Origin: Anomaloglossus baeobatrachus
Lineage: Eukaryota > Chordata > Amphibia > Anura > Aromobatidae
DNA length: 64,000 nucleotides
Assembly (NCBI RefSeq): GCF_048569485.1
Contig: NC_134355.1
Span: forward strand, 662,722,215-662,786,214
Reading direction: 5' to 3'
Numbering within the stretch: the stretch's first letter is position 1; every line of letters starts with the position of its first letter. The position numbers and the translations under genes are program-made. Positions 23,010-34,938 of this stretch are shown here, piece after piece. The notes beneath the pieces are model-generated. The model was not told the origin of the DNA and ran no database searches. It saw only the letters and a list, made by a program, of their open reading frames with translations.

Positions 23010-23822
23010 GTTGATGGAAGAATAAAACATTATGTCTCAAGGAATCTGGAATTTTAAAAAACTACCAGAAAAAAATCAAAGGCGATAATCAAGGAACATT
23101 GATAGTCATCTAAATGATACAATGAGCATGCTTTCAAAGCATTTTCCATGTCACTACAGAATATTTTACACTTTCTTTTATTGTGTCACTTGATGTTTGT
23201 GCTGCATTTTGCACTTCTCTCTAAAGGGTGTAAAAGTCAGAGATTAGCAGGAATCCTGACTATCTGCCACACCGACTGCATGACTTTACAAGCAACAAGT
23301 CAAGGGGTGAAGCAAGTTCTTGCTCTAGAAAAAAGATATCGGAAAGAACATGATCAATAAGTATGGCGATGTCATGGAAAGATAAAAGTTCTGTAAAAAC
23401 TAAGACAATTTTCAGAGTACCTCAATAAAATTTCAGAATGGTGGAATAAATACAACATCGGTGATAATTCTGAGGATCTCCTACTCCAATTGCTCCAGCA
23501 ACCTTTGATATGTTAATTTGCTTGGAGACACTTATGTTATATTTTCTGTTCAAAAGGAACTTGTCAGTCACTTTTACACCTGAAATTAGTGATATTGCTG
23601 GATAGGTGCTTGTCCCCCAAATAATAATGATACCTTTTATGTAGAGATCCGATGCACCAGTTATGAGAAATATTGTGTAGAAGCCTTATGCCAATCAGAC
23701 AAGAAGTGATCTGGGCGCACTTGAAAAAAAGTCATCAAAATGTTGTAACACACCCCAGTGCACTTCTTTCTTGATTTGCATTTGTCTTCTAAATTAGATT
23801 GTCCATGACTGGTACATCAACG
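23010..23822. other. Intergenic stretch, nothing recognised
   Basis: A 70-codon frame at 23148-23360 shows no P450 or other recognisable motif. No repeat ends seen. Confidence 0.45.
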
Positions 23823-24732
23823 TGTCACGAGCGGGGGACAGATCACAACTGGGGGGCCGCTCAAGGCACTCGGATCCGGGCGGTGGCTGTGTGGCTGTGA
23901 CACAAGTGGCAGCCTTATCCGGGGCTCGTGCAGCCATCCGTCGCCCACGATTGAAAAGGTGTTATTTACAGGGGAGTTGTCTGTGACGCCACCCATGGTT
24001 TGCGGTGAGGGATGATGGTGGCACCGCCGCTGCCTGGTGATGGGGCACCCGGGGCTGATGGAGCGGGGCAGCAAGATGGGATCCCCTCCACGGGTAGGGG
24101 AGGTGTAGTCCCAGGGCCCAGTTGATGGTGAGGGATTGCAGCAAGCAGGAAACTCACAGTTCAGTTGTCGTGGTGCTGGATGAGCTGCTGATGATGTGGA
24201 TGGTCAGTAACCACACACAGTCTATATTGTAAACCAAATTGCCAATGGCCGGTCACCTTTGGCGGGTGTCTTCGGGTCCACACCCAGATATACAGCCAGG
24301 GGCCCTTTCATCCACACTTTCTGTCTATCTCTTTCCTGTCTGAACTAGTCCGCTTGAACGGCTTCCGGACTGGATCCCCTCTCTCGGCACCGGCGGGCTC
24401 CAACCCTGTACTGGTCAACCTCAGGTTCCCCACGACCGGATCTCCGTGCCTGTGGCCCTCACTGCCACCTAGTCCGGTAGTCCAGTGCTCCAACCCCGAC
24501 TACCAACCTCTCCAGGGAGCTCCAACTCCCTCCTGTCAGCTCTTCACTAACTACAGCACAAAACTGAACTTAACTCCTCTCTGCACTTCCTAAGCTCTTC
24601 TCCATCCCTCCCATTTTCCTGGGGAGGGGGTGAGTAGGGAATAATTGGCTTGTGTATATCTGTGTAAGGACTGGGTTGGTGCCAAGGAGGATTAACTCTT
24701 TTGTGACTACCTGGTTTTGCCAGGGCGTCACA
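23823..24732 (+). mobile_element. Solo LTR-like element copy L6
   Basis: A fossil 910-bp copy beginning TGTCACGAGCGGGG and ending CCAGGGCGTCACA. Flanking 4-mers AACG and AAAG match at three of four positions. It shares GTGACGCCACCC and CCACGGGTAGGGGAGG with its sisters. Confidence 0.62.
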
Positions 24733-26024
24733 AAAGCACCACAAAAAAAATCATTATTATTGGGGGCAACAACCTACAGTATAAAGCTGTAGCATGGTGC
24801 GTGACGGTAGTAAAAGGTGAGATGCTTATTCCTGATGCCCTGGCATGCTACATGAAACACAAGGTCCAGGCTAGGTGTGTGGACTTTTAAAGTATGAGAA
24901 GTATGTTCATGTAGGCTGCATTTGCCGTTTGCTACAGCTGGCCAGGACTGGAGGACAACTCATACTAACAAGGTGACCACCAGTGTACGTCAAACGATAT
25001 CACTATACTCAATAGATTCTCATCAACAACTTTCTCCACAAGATAGCTGGCACATAACTTACAGCACATTTCAGATGTACAGAGCACATGCAGACACACT
25101 GTCAATTTCATCTGGGATGTTTCTGTTCTTACTAATCCTATGAGATCCATCACAGCCCAGCCTAGTGCTACAGTCCAATTCGTGATTCACTTTCCCTTTC
25201 CGTGGCTCAACGCCTATGCTCCTCGTAAAGGAGGCGGTAAGGAGTTTGTCACAATGGCCAGATTAGAGCCTTGTGCTCCCAGATGCTTAGGAATCTAGAT
25301 TTAATATCCTTGTGGAAGAGGGGCGAAATAGTTTCCCTGTAGGGCCTTGCACTCTCAGATATTACACCCTTGAAAGGCCACTAAGTTCATGCACCAGTTT
25401 GTTTCTGCCTGTTACATTTAAGCTTTAGGCTACTTGGGGTCTTGCAGCTAAAGTCCCATCCTCCAGACCCTTCTGTCTGGGGCCCACTCTGTTAGAAGGT
25501 CAGTCTGTAAACTCAATGTTGTCCTCTGCTCTGTGTCTTGATGAAAACCTCAAGATCACGCTATCTAAAATCTGGTCTCTTCTCTCCTTCTTTTGCCATG
25601 ATCACCCACTGCATGCTGACTTGATGACCTTCAGACCATTGGTTCACTGGTCACACACTGGGTCTAAACTTAACTGATCTTCCATAGGAAAACCATCTCT
25701 CTCCTTATCAACTAACTCCTCCCATTGTGGGCTAGTCCCAACACTTAACTTCTCCTTGGCCTACAGTCAGTCAATCCCATATAAACTTGGTGATATTATA
25801 TCGTAATTCTCATATCACGTATCACAAAAACGCAGGACACAATTCTCATAACATGACAATAGCACGCTATGTGTCTTCAGGGAAAGGAATGCGACAACAA
25901 CCAGTTCACCTACTTACATAGGTATACTATTGCTTCCTTTTGTAAAAACGTACGGTCAGGTTTCCTTTAATATGTTATGCAGGGAACTCCATTGTATTTG
26001 AAAAGTAGATAGTTTGATAAAAAC
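24733..26024. other. Intergenic stretch upstream of a candidate promoter, nothing recognised
   Basis: No recognised coding frames, transposon ends or RNA genes. Confidence 0.4.
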
Positions 26025-26120
26025 TGCTGACTCATGTTATCACAGCTTCTGATGGGTTAAGTACGGGGACGGGGTGGAGCTACTGATGTTATAAGGTTCA
26101 ACAGTACACTACTATAAAAG
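26025..26120 (+). promoter_or_regulatory. Candidate promoter: AP-1/MARE-like site and TATA box
   Basis: TGCTGACTCA at 26025-26034 matches an AP-1/MARE-like site. TATAAAAG at 26113-26120 is a strong TATA box about 80 bp further on. A short exon-like leader ending in a consensus donor follows. The nearest + strand gene downstream is the right CYP2 gene. Use by that gene is inference. Confidence 0.4.
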
Positions 26121-26142
26121 TTTTCAAAATACAGAAGAGAGA

Positions 26143-26202
26143 AAACAGAAGACTGGATCAGTAGGTTGTGTCCTCTGTGCTATCTTCACTTCAGGACTCA
26201 AG
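26143..26202 (+). other. Candidate untranslated leader exon of the right CYP2 gene
   Basis: Starts about 30 bp after the TATA box and ends at CTCAAG|GTAAGATG, a near-ideal splice donor. No ATG is followed by a long frame. The first coding exon at 43639 is itself preceded by a good acceptor (ATTTTTACAG, ending 43624), which implies an upstream untranslated exon. The 17-kb intron would hold the large hAT and other elements. Linkage is not proven. Confidence 0.35.
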
Positions 26203-26209
26203 GTAAGAT

Positions 26210-26704
26210 GTCGCATTTTCAATATTGTCTTATATTTTTCTTGATTTCTTAACACTGAAATATATTCACTATTATATTTAATACCATAGAATCCTGACAA
26301 TGTATATAAGCAATCTGTGTGTGCAGCTTCTTACTTGTTTTGTAATAAATTCTAGGTAAATGACTATTTAAAAAAATAAAATAAAATAAAACTATTTTAT
26401 TAGGAATTTATCATGAAAGGCTTTTTTTTAAATAAGTTTTCCTTGTGGACATACGCTGTCCGCGAACTTATAGTGGAAAAATAAATAAATACATAAATAA
26501 TAAATTAATGAATGAATAAATGAATGACCTGTGTAGGGTTCCCCCATATTGTGACACTCAGCACAGATAAAGCAAACAGCTATAGGCTGCAGCCCTCAGC
26601 TGACTGCTTATCTTGGCTTTGTATGAAAATATGACGGACCCTATGTGGCTTTTTTTTAATTATTTAAATAAATACTTTTAAAAAAATGGCGTGCTGTCCC
26701 CCTA
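26210..26704. other. AT-rich stretch, unrecognised repeat left flank
   Basis: Contains A/T runs (AAATA-type, 26370-26395 and 26480-26525) and unassigned sequence that resumes after the hAT element at 34939. No gene seen. Confidence 0.4.
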
Positions 26705-27280
26705 ATTAAGATTAGAGATGAGCGAACCGGTCGCGGTTCGGTTCGAGTTCGGTTCGCCGAACGGGCGTCTCGCTCGAGTTCGGTTCGGCGAACGTTCGAC
26801 GAACCGAACTCGAACCGCATAGGAAACAATGGCAGGCAATCACAAACACATAAAAACACCTAGAAAACACCCTCAAAGGTGTCCAAAAGTTGACAAACAA
26901 CTCACAACACAACACAAACACATGGGAAAGTGACAAGGACATATACTCATGCAAAAACAAAAGAGCAGGACAAGGAAAAAGAGGAGGAGACACAGATATA
27001 GGCATGGGACGCCCTTCTAAAATCATGTAAAAAACCTCAAGGTGACTCCAAGCGGAATCTCCTTTTTTTCCAAAAATTGTGCCCCACACACACCCACCCC
27101 TTCAGTGGCAGCACTTGTGCCCCAGTTGTACACTTCACAGCTAGATTTGCATCAAGCACATTAAAAAATACGCCATACTTAACCGTCCCCAGGATGACAC
27201 CGGGGTAGGTAGCAAAGTCTTTCCTGATCCCAGCTCTGTTCATCTTGGATCATTTTTAAAAACAATGTAAGCAAGGGTTA

Positions 27281-28383
27281 TGTTACGGTTGCTGCGAGCA
27301 CTGGAGACTAAGTCCAGATTTCTTGCTACTGCACATGTGCGAGCGCTGGAGACTAAGTCCAGATTTCTTGCTACTGCACATGTGCGAGCGCTGGAGACTA
27401 AGTCCAGATTTCTTGCTACTGCACATGTGCGAGCGCTGGAGACTAAGTCCAATCTTGGAGCCATTGCACATGTGCGGGTGACATCATCGCTGACACGAGG
27501 TCACATGTCTCTGACACCTTCTATGCCGATTGGTCGCTGGTCATGTGCTTGTGACGTCTTGCTCGGTGATAGGCCAGCATGACGTCACTCCTGTCGTTCT
27601 GGCAGCGGATTGGCTCTGGTGTCCTCCATCTTGGATGAGGCACAGAGTCTATATAAGACCCTGACACACGCCGCATGGTGCTCAGTCCTCTTGGTTCATG
27701 CATATGAGTAGACGCTCTGTGCGCGTTCCTCTAGGCATTCCTCTGTCTATGCTAGGTGAGCGCTACCGGCAGGGTAGCGTTCTTATACCTTACAGCTTCG
27801 GCTGCTGTCCGTATCCTTACCTCTTAGGGGAGCGGACATAGGCAGGTGCCTGAGGCACATGGTCTGGCTGGGCCTTGTGATTCTACTCGTAGGTGGACGT
27901 TGCCGCTAGGGTAACGTTCCTTATACTGCGTCTGGCAGTTGTTCGTATCCTCGCACACTAGGGGAGCGAACAGAGGTAGGAGCTTTGTGCGGCTTACGCT
28001 GCTGTTCGTCTCTTTTGCACCACTAGAAGAGCGGACCTAGGCAGGTGCCATATCTAGTGGTTCGTGTCCTCGCACACTAGTGGAGCGAACGCAGGTAGGA
28101 GCTTTGTGCGGCTTACGCTGCTGTTCGTCTCTTTTGCACCACTAGAAGAGCGGACCTAGGTAGGTGCCATTTCGCACACATTGCCTTTGTCTCTGTGATT
28201 ATTAACAGAGATCATTCCACACACCCTCCAAGTAAGGGAGGAATTGCTTTACTTACTTATTATATCCTTCTGTGAGTTAACAGAGGTATTGCACTCTGCC
28301 ATAGTCTGCAGCAAAGTCTTTGCACGGTGGACCCTGACTGTCTGATACTCCTTTCAGTTATTATCAGACAGCCCCCCGTAACA
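27281..28383 (+). mobile_element. Solo LTR inside the hAT element (second LTR family)
   Basis: A fossil 1,103-bp LTR beginning TGTTACGG and ending CCGTAACA, with exact 5-bp duplication GGTTA (27276-27280 and 28384-28388), as in Gypsy-type or related retroelements. The U3-like part holds a 45-bp tandem repeat and a TATATAAG box (27650-27657). A further internal duplication lies at about 27960-28165. No coding region. Clearly younger than the hAT. Confidence 0.85.
27293..27470. repeat. 45-bp tandem repeat in LTR U3
   Basis: Three and a half copies of a 45-bp unit containing GGAGACTAAGTCCAGATTT and TGCACATGTGC, upstream of the LTR's TATA box. Tandem repeats in this place are often enhancer repeats in LTRs; function here is inferred. 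Confidence 0.8.
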
Positions 28384-28521
28384 GGTTACTCCAAGCGAAG
28401 TCTCCCTTTTTTCCAAAAATTGGGCCACACAGACACTCACCCCTTCAGTGGCAGCACTTGTGCCCTAGTTGCAAACGGGATGTTTTGATTTGTATCAAGC
28501 ACATTCCAAATCCACAAGCAT

Positions 28522-31500
28522 TTACTCTCCCCAGGATGACACAGGGGTAGTAAATTCCTTGTGGATCCATGACTTGTTCATTTTGATAAACGTTAGTCTG
28601 TCCACATTGTCACTGGACAGACGCGTGCGCTTATCTGTCAGCACACACCCAGCAGCACTGAAGACATGTTCAGAGACAACACTGGCAGCTGGACACGACA
28701 AAATCTCCAAGGCGTAAATGGAGAGCTCTGGCCATTTTTCTAGATTTGAAGCCCAAAAGGAGCAAGGCTCCATTTGCAAAGTCATGGCATCGATGTTCAT
28801 TTGGAGATACTCCTGTATCATCCTCTGCAGTCGTTGACTATGTGTCAGACTTGTTGTCTCTGGTGGCCTTGCAAAGGAGGGTCTAAAAAAATAATGAAAA
28901 GATTCCATAAAATTGCTGTTACCAGCACCAGATACGGTGCTACTGGTACGGGTAGACTGTTGAAGATGACGAGACCGTCCCATGTTTGTCAAGTTACAAC
29001 TGGGAGATTCACTCCCTGCACCTGCACGGTTGTTTGGTGGAAAAGCCGAGCTAAGATCGAGTAACAGCTTCTGCTGATACTCCTGCATACGTGCGTCCCT
29101 TTCTATGGCTGGAATTATGTCACAAAATTTGGACTTGTACCGGGGATCTAATAGTGTGGCAAGCCAGTAGCCATCATCACTTCTAATTTTGACAATACGA
29201 GGGTCGTGTTGGAGGTAGAGCAGCAAGAAGGCACTCATGTGTCTTGCGCAGCCATGTGGACCAACTCCACGCTGTGTTTGTGGCATAGAGGTGCTAACCG
29301 TTCTTTCTTCCTCTGACATCTCCTCCCAACCTCTTTCAACTGAAATTTGACCAAGGTCTCCCTCATCCGCTGAGTCTTCCGTGTCCATGGACAGTTAGTC
29401 CTCCATTTCTTCATGTTCTCCTGCACCTTCCTCAACATTTCGCCTGCTACCATGTGCCCTTGTTGATCCCTGTCCCCCATGGTCCCATGCCTGCCGCGTT
29501 GGTGATGATGAACGTCTGGACTTTGGTGTTGTTGTTGTGTCTTGCGCATATGAATCCTCCTGTAGTTCCTCCCCTTCCTGTTGTCCCACCCCCTGACTCC
29601 GAATAGTGTTTAACGTGTGCTCCAGCATGTAAATTACTGGAATTGTCATGCTGATAATGGCATTGTCAGCGCTAAACATATTCGTCGCCATGTCGAAACT
29701 GTGCAGAAGGGTGCATAGGTCCTTGATCTGAGACCACTCCATCAGGGTGATCTGCCCCACCTCTGCATCTCGTTGGCCCAGGCTATACATCATGACGTAT
29801 TGCACCAGGGCTCGGCGGTGCTGCCACAGTCGCTGTAACATGTGGAGAGTCGAATTCCAGCATGTCGCCACATCGCATTTCAGGCGATGAACCGGCAGGC
29901 CGAAAGACTTCTGGAGTGATGCAAGTCGCTCAGCTGCGGCGGTTGAACGGCGGAAGTGAGCAGACAGTTTTCGTGCCCTGGTCAGAAGGCCATCTAGGCC
30001 GGGATAGTGTGTTAAAAATTGCTGGACAACAAGGTTCAACACGTGAGCCATACAAGGCACGTGTGTCACCTTGCCCAGGCTAAGGGCCGCACCCAGGTTT
30101 GCAGCATTGTCGCACACGGCCTTACCAGGCTGCAGGTTGAGTGGAGACAACCATTTATTAAACTCAGTCTCCAGAGCTGCCCACAACTCAGCCGCTGTGT
30201 GACTCCTATTTCCAAGACATGTCAAGCTAAGGACCGCCTGATGCCGTTGCGCTCTGCTGCCAGCATAGTAATGAGGGGTGCGTGATTCCTTCTGCGCAGT
30301 GAGAACGCTGGTGGCCTCACCAGGCAGGCTTGGGGCGGAGGTGGAGGACCCAGATGAGGTGGAGGTGGCAGAAGCAGTGGCGGAACTTGGACAGACAGAG
30401 GATTGACACACAAGTCGTGGGGACGGCAAGACTTGTGCAGCAGACCCTTCACCATCTATCACCATAGTTACCCAGTGCCCAGTCAGCGACATGTAACGTC
30501 CCTGTCCATGCTTACTGGTCCAAGTATCGGTGGTGAAATGCACCCGTTCACACACAGAGTTTCTCAAGGAAGCGGTGATGTTGTGTGCGACATGCTGGTG
30601 TACCGCGGGCACACCTTTCTTAGAGAAGTAGTGGCGACTGGGCATCTGGTACTGCTCAGAGGCACAGTGGTGGCTGAGGATGCAGTTGTAGACGTGCTAC
30701 CAGTACTCCGACTCTGTCCAGGAAGGCGCAAGGTAACTTCGTCGTCAGTTGCATCCTCCTCCACCGTCTCTGTTGACCTCCTCGAGGGCCTGACTGTGGG
30801 TTGCCAGTAGGTGGGATCTAGAACTTCCTCATCAATTGTTGTGTTTGCACTCCCCTCACCCCCAGACCAAGCCTCTTCTTGCCCTGAACGAATATTTAAG
30901 TTGTCATCCCAATCTGGTATCTGCGTCTCATCGTCATCAGTATGTTCCTCATTGTCTATAACAACAGGTGTTACAGTTTGTGAAAAAGGGTCAACATTAT
31001 GCTAAGAAACTTGGTCCTCACGGCCTGATTCAGAGTCACAAAGGTTCTGGGCATCCCTGCAGACCATTTCCTGGTCTGTACTCACTGTAGCTTGGGAGCA
31101 GACCTCTGATTCCCAGGCTATAGTGTGACTGAACAGCTCTGCAGACTCAGCCATCTCAGTTCCACCATACTGTGCAGGGCAGATGGAGACTTCAGAGCTG
31201 GGAGAAAGCAAGTTTGATTGGGATGACAACTCAGAGGACTGGTGTTTTTTGGATGCGGTAGTTGAGGTGGCGGAGAGGGCACTTGTTGGACCACTTGAGA
31301 TCCATTCAAGCATTTTTCTTTTTTGGCCATCATTTACCTTTGTTCCAGTTGTTCGTGTCCGTAAAAAAGGGAGCACATCGGATTGTCCACGGTAAGTAGT
31401 AGACATCTTACTTTTGCTGGAAGATGGTCTATCTTCAGCAGATGTTAATGGAGCTTTGCCACCTTCCCCACGGACAAACCCTTTTTTTCCTTTTCCAACA

Positions 31501-31568
31501 CGCCTCTTCCCCTTTCCACCAGCATCTGTCATTTTTCCACTCCTTTTGATTGCGACAAGATTGTGCAC
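28522..31568 (-). pseudogene. hAT transposase, broken
   Basis: Read right to left. An N-terminal Lys/Ser-rich region (from 31568; MTDAGGKGKRRVGKG) without a visible BED zinc finger comes first. Then MPSRHYFSKK and TTDTWTSKHG (first catalytic Asp), AVCDNAAN and CMAHVLNLVV (second Asp with the CxxH-like block), and CDVATCWNSTLHML. The C-terminal dimerisation domain SEHVFSAAG...DKRTRLS (catalytic Glu) closes it. Breaks: an in-frame TAG at about 31003, a frameshift near 30650-30700, and an in-frame TAA at 29395-29397. The longest open pieces are 416 and 288 codons, so decay is modest. Its place inside exact hAT ends fits an originally autonomous copy. Confidence 0.9.
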
Positions 31569-31689
31569 TTAAAATGTGGTAGTAAAAATTGAGAGGTGGT
31601 GTAGATTGCAGCGGTGGTCTATCTTTATTAACAGCAGAATAAACAGCAATAACTATCCCTGACAATGCAACTACGGCCCTTAAACTGGC

Positions 31690-34128
31690 AGGATAGTTTG
31701 CTAGTATAATGGCTTAGTAACAATGAGTTTGAGTGTGCAATGCAGAGGTGATGCACATAAATTTGCACCAGTGGGACACTAATGGAAGTCCAACAGCCAC
31801 TTTTAGGATGCCACTAAGTTTACTCAGTGTTTGCTAGTATAATGGCTTAGTAACAATGAATTTGAGTGTGCAATGCAAAGGTGCTGCACATAGGTTTGCA
31901 CCAGTGGGACACTAATGGAAGTCCAACAGCCACTTTTAGGATGCCACTAAGTTTACTCAGTGTTTGCTAGTATAATGGCTTAGTAACAATGAGTTTGAGT
32001 GTGCAATGCAGAGGTGCTGCACATAGGTTTGCACCAGTGGGACACTAATGGAAGTCCAACAGCCACTTTTAGGATGCCACTAAGTTTCCTCAGTGTTTGC
32101 TAGTATAATGGCTTAGTAACAATGAGTTTGAGTGTGCAATGCAGAGGTGATGCACATAGATTTGCACCAGTGGGACACTAATGGAAGTCCAACAGGCACT
32201 TTTAGGATGCCACTAAGTTTACTCAGTGTTTGCTAGTATAATGGCTTAGTAACAATGAGTTTGAGTGTGCAATGCAGAGGTGATGCACATAGATTTGCAC
32301 CAGTGGGACACTAATGGAAGTCCAACAGGCACTTTTAGGATGCCACTAAGTTTACTCAGTGTTTGCTAGTATAATGGCTTAGTAACAATGAATTTGAGTG
32401 TGCAATGCAGAGGTGCTGCACATAGGTTTGCACCAGTGGGACACTAATGGAAGTCCAACAGCCACTTTTAGGATGCCACTAAGTTTACTCAGTGTTTGCT
32501 AGTATAATGGCTTAGTAACAATGAGTTTGAGTGTGCAATGCAGAGGTGCTGCACATAGATTTGCACCAGTGGGACACTAATGGAAGTCCAACAGCCACTT
32601 TTAGGATGCCACTACGTTTACTCAGTGTTTGCTAGTATAATGGCTTAGTAACAATGAGTTTGAGTGTGCAATGCAGAGGTGATGCACATAGATTTGCACC
32701 AGTGGGACACTAATGGAAGTCCAACAGGCACTTTTAGGATGCCACTAAGTTTACTCAGTGTTTGCTAGTATAATGGCTTAGTAACAATGAGTTTGAGTGT
32801 GCAATGCAGAGGTGATGCACATAGATTTGCACCAGTGGGACACTAATGGAAGTCCAACAGGCACTTTTAGGAGGCCACTAAGTTTCCTCAGTGTTTGCTA
32901 GTATAATGGCTTAGTAACAATGAGTTTGAGTGTGCAATGCAGAGGTGATGCACATAGATTTGCACCAGTGGGACACTAATGGAAGTCCAACAGCCACTTT
33001 TAGGATGCCACTAAGTTTACTCAGTGTTTGCTAGTATAATGGCTTAGTAACAATGAATTTGAGTGTGCAATGCAAAGGTGCTGCACATAGGTTTGCACCA
33101 GTGGGACACTAATGGAAGTCCAACAGCCACTTTTAGGATGCCACTAAGTTTACTCAGTGTTTGCTAGTATAATGGCTTAGTAACAATGAGTTTGAGTGTG
33201 CAATGCAGAGGTGCTGCACATAGGTTTGCACCAGTGGGACACTAATGGAAGTCCAACAGCCACTTTTAGGATGCCACTAAGTTTCCTCAGTGTTTGCTAG
33301 TATAATGGCTTAGTAACAATGAGTTTGAGTGTGCAATGCAGAGGTGATGCACATAGATTTGCACCAGTGGGACACTAATGGAAGTCCAACAGGCACTTTT
33401 AGGAGGCCACTAAGTTTCCTCAGTGTTTGCTAGTATAATGGCTTAGTAACAATGAGTTTGAGTGTGCAATGCAGAGGTGATGCACATAGATTTGCACCAG
33501 TGGGACACTAATGGAAGTCCAACAGCCACTTTTAGGATGCCACTAAGTTTACTCAGTGTTTGCTAGTATAATGGCTTAGTAACAATGAGTTTGAGTGTGC
33601 AATGCAGAGGTGATGCACATAGATTTGCACCAGTGGGACACTAATGGAAGTCCAACAGGCACTTTTAGGATGCCACTAAGTTTACTCAGTGTTTGCTAGT
33701 ATAATGGCTTAGTAACAATGAATTTGAGTGTGCAATGCAGAGGTGCTGCACATAGGTTTGCACCAGTGGGACACTAATGGAAGTCCAACAGCCACTTTTA
33801 GGATGCCACTAAGTTTCCTCAGTGTTTGCTAGTATAATGGCTTAGTAACAATGAGTTTGAGTGTGCAATGCAGAGGTGATGCACATAGATTTGCACCAGT
33901 GGGACACTAATGGAAGTCCAACAGCCACTTTTAGGATGCCACTAAGTTTACTCAGTGTTTGCTAGTATAATGGCTTAGTAACAATGAGTTTGAGTGTGCA
34001 ATGCAGAGGTGATGCACATAGATTTGCACCAGTGGGACACTAATGGAAGTCCAACAGCCACTTTTAGGATGCCACTAAGTTTACTCAGTGTTTGCTAGTA
34101 TAATGGCTTATTAACAATGAGCTTGAGT
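31690..34128. repeat. 133-bp satellite array, 18 units, inside hAT
   Basis: The phrase TTTGCTAGTATAATGGCTTA recurs every 133 bp from 31697 to 34091, 18 exact periods with no length change. Units differ only by a few substitutions (GATG/GCTG before CACATAG, AACAGCCAC/AACAGGCAC, TTTACTC/TTTCCTC). The rare variant GCAAAGG occurs in units 2 and 11, each followed by the same unit type, which suggests block duplication of nine units. Confidence 0.97.
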
Positions 34129-34938
34129 GTGCAAAGGGCAGGAGGGTACAGTGGCAGGGTTGTGGGTCTGGGTAGAGGAAAGGAAGCCTCCCTTTCTATC
34201 CCTCCTAATGGGGAAATGCAGCGAGGAAATCCCTGACCTTAGCTACACCGACGCTGTCATCTTGTGTAGCTGTTAAACTCTGTTTTCACGGACCTGTCAC
34301 CTATGGCTTTGACCCTGCCGGTATGAGCCATTAAAAGGACTAATAGAAAGTGCTATCCCTATTCTGTATAGCGCTGTGTATGGAGCGTATACAGCAGTAT
34401 AGGAGACAGGAGCTACGCCAGCGGTGACTGACACCAAGACGCAGAAGGCAGATAATGGCGTGCTGGAGGAAAAAGTCCGTTTTTATAATGCAGGGACATG
34501 TGACATGGACATCCTATCACACATGCCGTTGCTTCTCTGGCTAAAAGTCCACTTAGCTGTCTGTGTGTCTGGGATTGGCTGACATGCTGTCCCGCCCCAC
34601 TACACACGCGCGCTTCGGGAAGGAAGACAAGGAAAAAAAAAAAAAATGGCGATCGCCATTATCCAAACAGCAGTGATTTGAATTCGCTGTTCCCGCACAC
34701 TATACACTGAAATTTCATAATAGTGTGAGTCACAGAGTGACTTACATTATTACAGCGGAAAGCCAGCTAGTAATTAGCTTGTCTTTTTGGTGCTAGAACC
34801 GTTCTCGAACGTATCTAGAACTATCGAGCTTTAGCAAAAAGCTCGAGTTCTAGTTCGATCTAGAACAGCCCCCAAAATCACTCGAGCCGCGAACTGGAGA
34901 ACCTCGAACCGCGAACCGCGCTTAACTCTAATTAAGAT

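Larger units (their letters stand above)
26713..34930 (-). mobile_element. hAT DNA transposon, 8.2 kb, whole ends, inactive
   Basis: Bounded by a perfect 8-bp duplication ATTAAGAT (26705-26712 and 34931-34938) with inverted ends TAGAGATGAGCG and TAGAGTTAAGCG (read from the right). Subterminal regions are dense in GAACCGAACTCG-type palindromes. Contents from left: a roughly 200-bp internal duplication (about 27035-27280 and 28384-28580), a solo LTR (27281-28383), a minus-strand transposase (28522-31568), an 18-unit 133-bp tandem array (31690-34128), then a spacer to the right end. The exact flanks show the whole block moved or grew as one element. Confidence 0.9.

Noticed and set aside
23148-23360. 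Possible extra CYP2 exon
   Set aside because: No P450 motif, no matching exon length or splice phases.
27280-27582. Frame with repeated ALETKSRFLATAHVR peptide
   Set aside because: Product of the 45-bp LTR repeat, open on both strands because 45 is a multiple of 3.
29862-30285. Plus-strand frames within 28.5-31.6 kb
   Set aside because: Antisense shadows of the hAT transposase.
31690-34128. CRISPR-like array
   Set aside because: Units are uniform tandem copies without unique spacers, in a eukaryotic genome.
26713-34930. Polinton or other large virus-like element
   Set aside because: The 8-bp duplication, short inverted ends and hAT catalytic and dimerisation motifs identify a hAT; no polymerase or capsid-like frames are present.
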